Below, one piece after another: positions 21,015 through 21,347 of a DNA stretch of 21,347 bases; the stretch's first letter is position 1, and each line of letters opens with the position of its first letter. Below the pieces are notes generated by a model. It saw nothing but the letters and a program-made list of their open reading frames with translations, was not told the DNA's origin and did no database searches. Position numbers and translations under genes: made by a program. Location: the NCBI GenBank assembly GCA_003160755.1, contig QEXZ01000010.1, positions 2,715 through 24,061 of the forward strand. Direction: 5' to 3'. This stretch comes from Methanomicrobiales archaeon. Lineage in GTDB: Archaea; Halobacteriota; Syntropharchaeia; Alkanophagales; Methanospirareceae.

Positions 21015-21347
21015 TTAAATCGGCTCAAATCCTTTAACAAGAACCCGAAAAAGCATCAAAACCGGGATTATCTCCAAGCGTCCTATCCACATGTTTAATA
21101 TCAGCATTACTTTCCCAATGCATGACAGCCCCGCATTTGTTATCCCGGTAGATAATCCCACATTCCCCTGTGCAGAAGCGACCTCAAACATGACATCCCC
21201 CAACTGAAATTGTGGACCTACCACGGAGGATAACACACATATCCCTGCAAACAAGAACAGAAGCCAGAGGATAATAATCAAACTTGCTTCTGAGACTATT
21301 TTTACTATTTCTTCCTTTTCCAATAGTCTATCTCCGAGTCTGACAGA
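21015..21347 (-). CDS. TrkH/KtrB-type potassium transporter, C-terminal part (runs off the window)
   Basis: About 110 C-terminal residues of a membrane K+ transport subunit. Visible: a hydrophobic helix (ASLIIILWLLFLFAGICVL), the last pore-loop region FEVASAQGNVGLSTGIT, close to the family FExxSAxGTVGLSTGxT selectivity-filter motif, and a final helix MLILNMWIGRLEIIPVLMLF. In the filter the usual GTVG threonine is Asn (GNVG). The frame is open to the window edge (codons for SVRLGDRL before an internal TTG), so the 5' part lies beyond 21347 and no start is called. A TrkA-type cytosolic partner is not adjacent. Confidence 0.88.
   Translation of the reverse strand, partial: SVRLGDRLLEKEEIVKIVSEASLIIILWLLFLFAGICVLSSVVGPQFQLGDVMFEVASAQGNVGLSTGITNAGLSCIGKVMLILNMWIGRLEIIPVLMLFRVLVKGFEPI

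Noticed and set aside
21015..21323. Complete small membrane protein starting at TTG 21323
   Set aside because: The frame is open to the window edge and the sequence matches the C-terminus of TrkH, so it is a partial gene.

Overview
The window is chromosomal DNA from an archaeon, most probably a euryarchaeote of the methanogen or methane-oxidising (ANME) lineages. The evidence is archaeal ribosomal proteins L32e and P1/L12, the archaea-only amidotransferase subunit GatE, archaeal-type threonyl-tRNA synthetase, the pseudouridine-54 methyltransferase TrmY, a tetrahydromethanopterin-pathway pyrophosphokinase (MptE), and TATA-box promoters with A/T-rich surroundings. An ANME-1-like or Syntrophoarchaeum-like origin is a guess from overall character, not something the sequence proves.

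Layout. Bases 1-1360: a small tyrosine recombinase and a lone L32e gene, separated and flanked by composite palindromic repeats. Bases 1360-7000: serA, divergent from eno, then gatE, a monocistronic P1/L12 gene and tRNA-Glu(TTC). Bases 7000-10200: a repeat cluster, trmY and an RCK-DHH fusion protein (minus strand), divergent from mptE. Bases 10200-10750: a small graveyard with remnants of a hicBA toxin-antitoxin pair and an IS200/IS605 transposase, joined by a copy of a dispersed repeat. Bases 10750-17770: a flavin disulfide-reductase-type enzyme, then a minus-strand amino-sugar nucleotide cluster transcribed as nucleotidyltransferase 2, nucleotidyltransferase 1, glmS, sugar-nucleotide epimerase. 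Bases 17870-21347: a cysteine-rich radical SAM protein divergent from thrS, then the 3' end of a TrkH-type potassium transporter running off the window.

Functional links. GlmS, the two GlmU-like proteins and the epimerase could carry fructose-6-phosphate to UDP-GlcNAc and an epimerised sugar nucleotide for cell-surface glycans; no phosphoglucosamine mutase is present here. GatE and tRNA-Glu belong to the translation system, as do thrS, trmY and the two ribosomal proteins.

The least ordinary aspect is how short dispersed repeats meet coding sequence. A palindromic element sits in frame inside glmS. A dispersed repeat encodes most of the C-terminal tail of TrmY, while the same repeat supplies the stop codon of L32e. 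The epimerase stop lies inside an octamer tandem repeat. A repeat carrying a TATA-like box and a GGAGG motif lies upstream of three minus-strand loci. Several proteins also carry Gly-Lys or Pro-X low-complexity inserts that look like hexanucleotide expansions.
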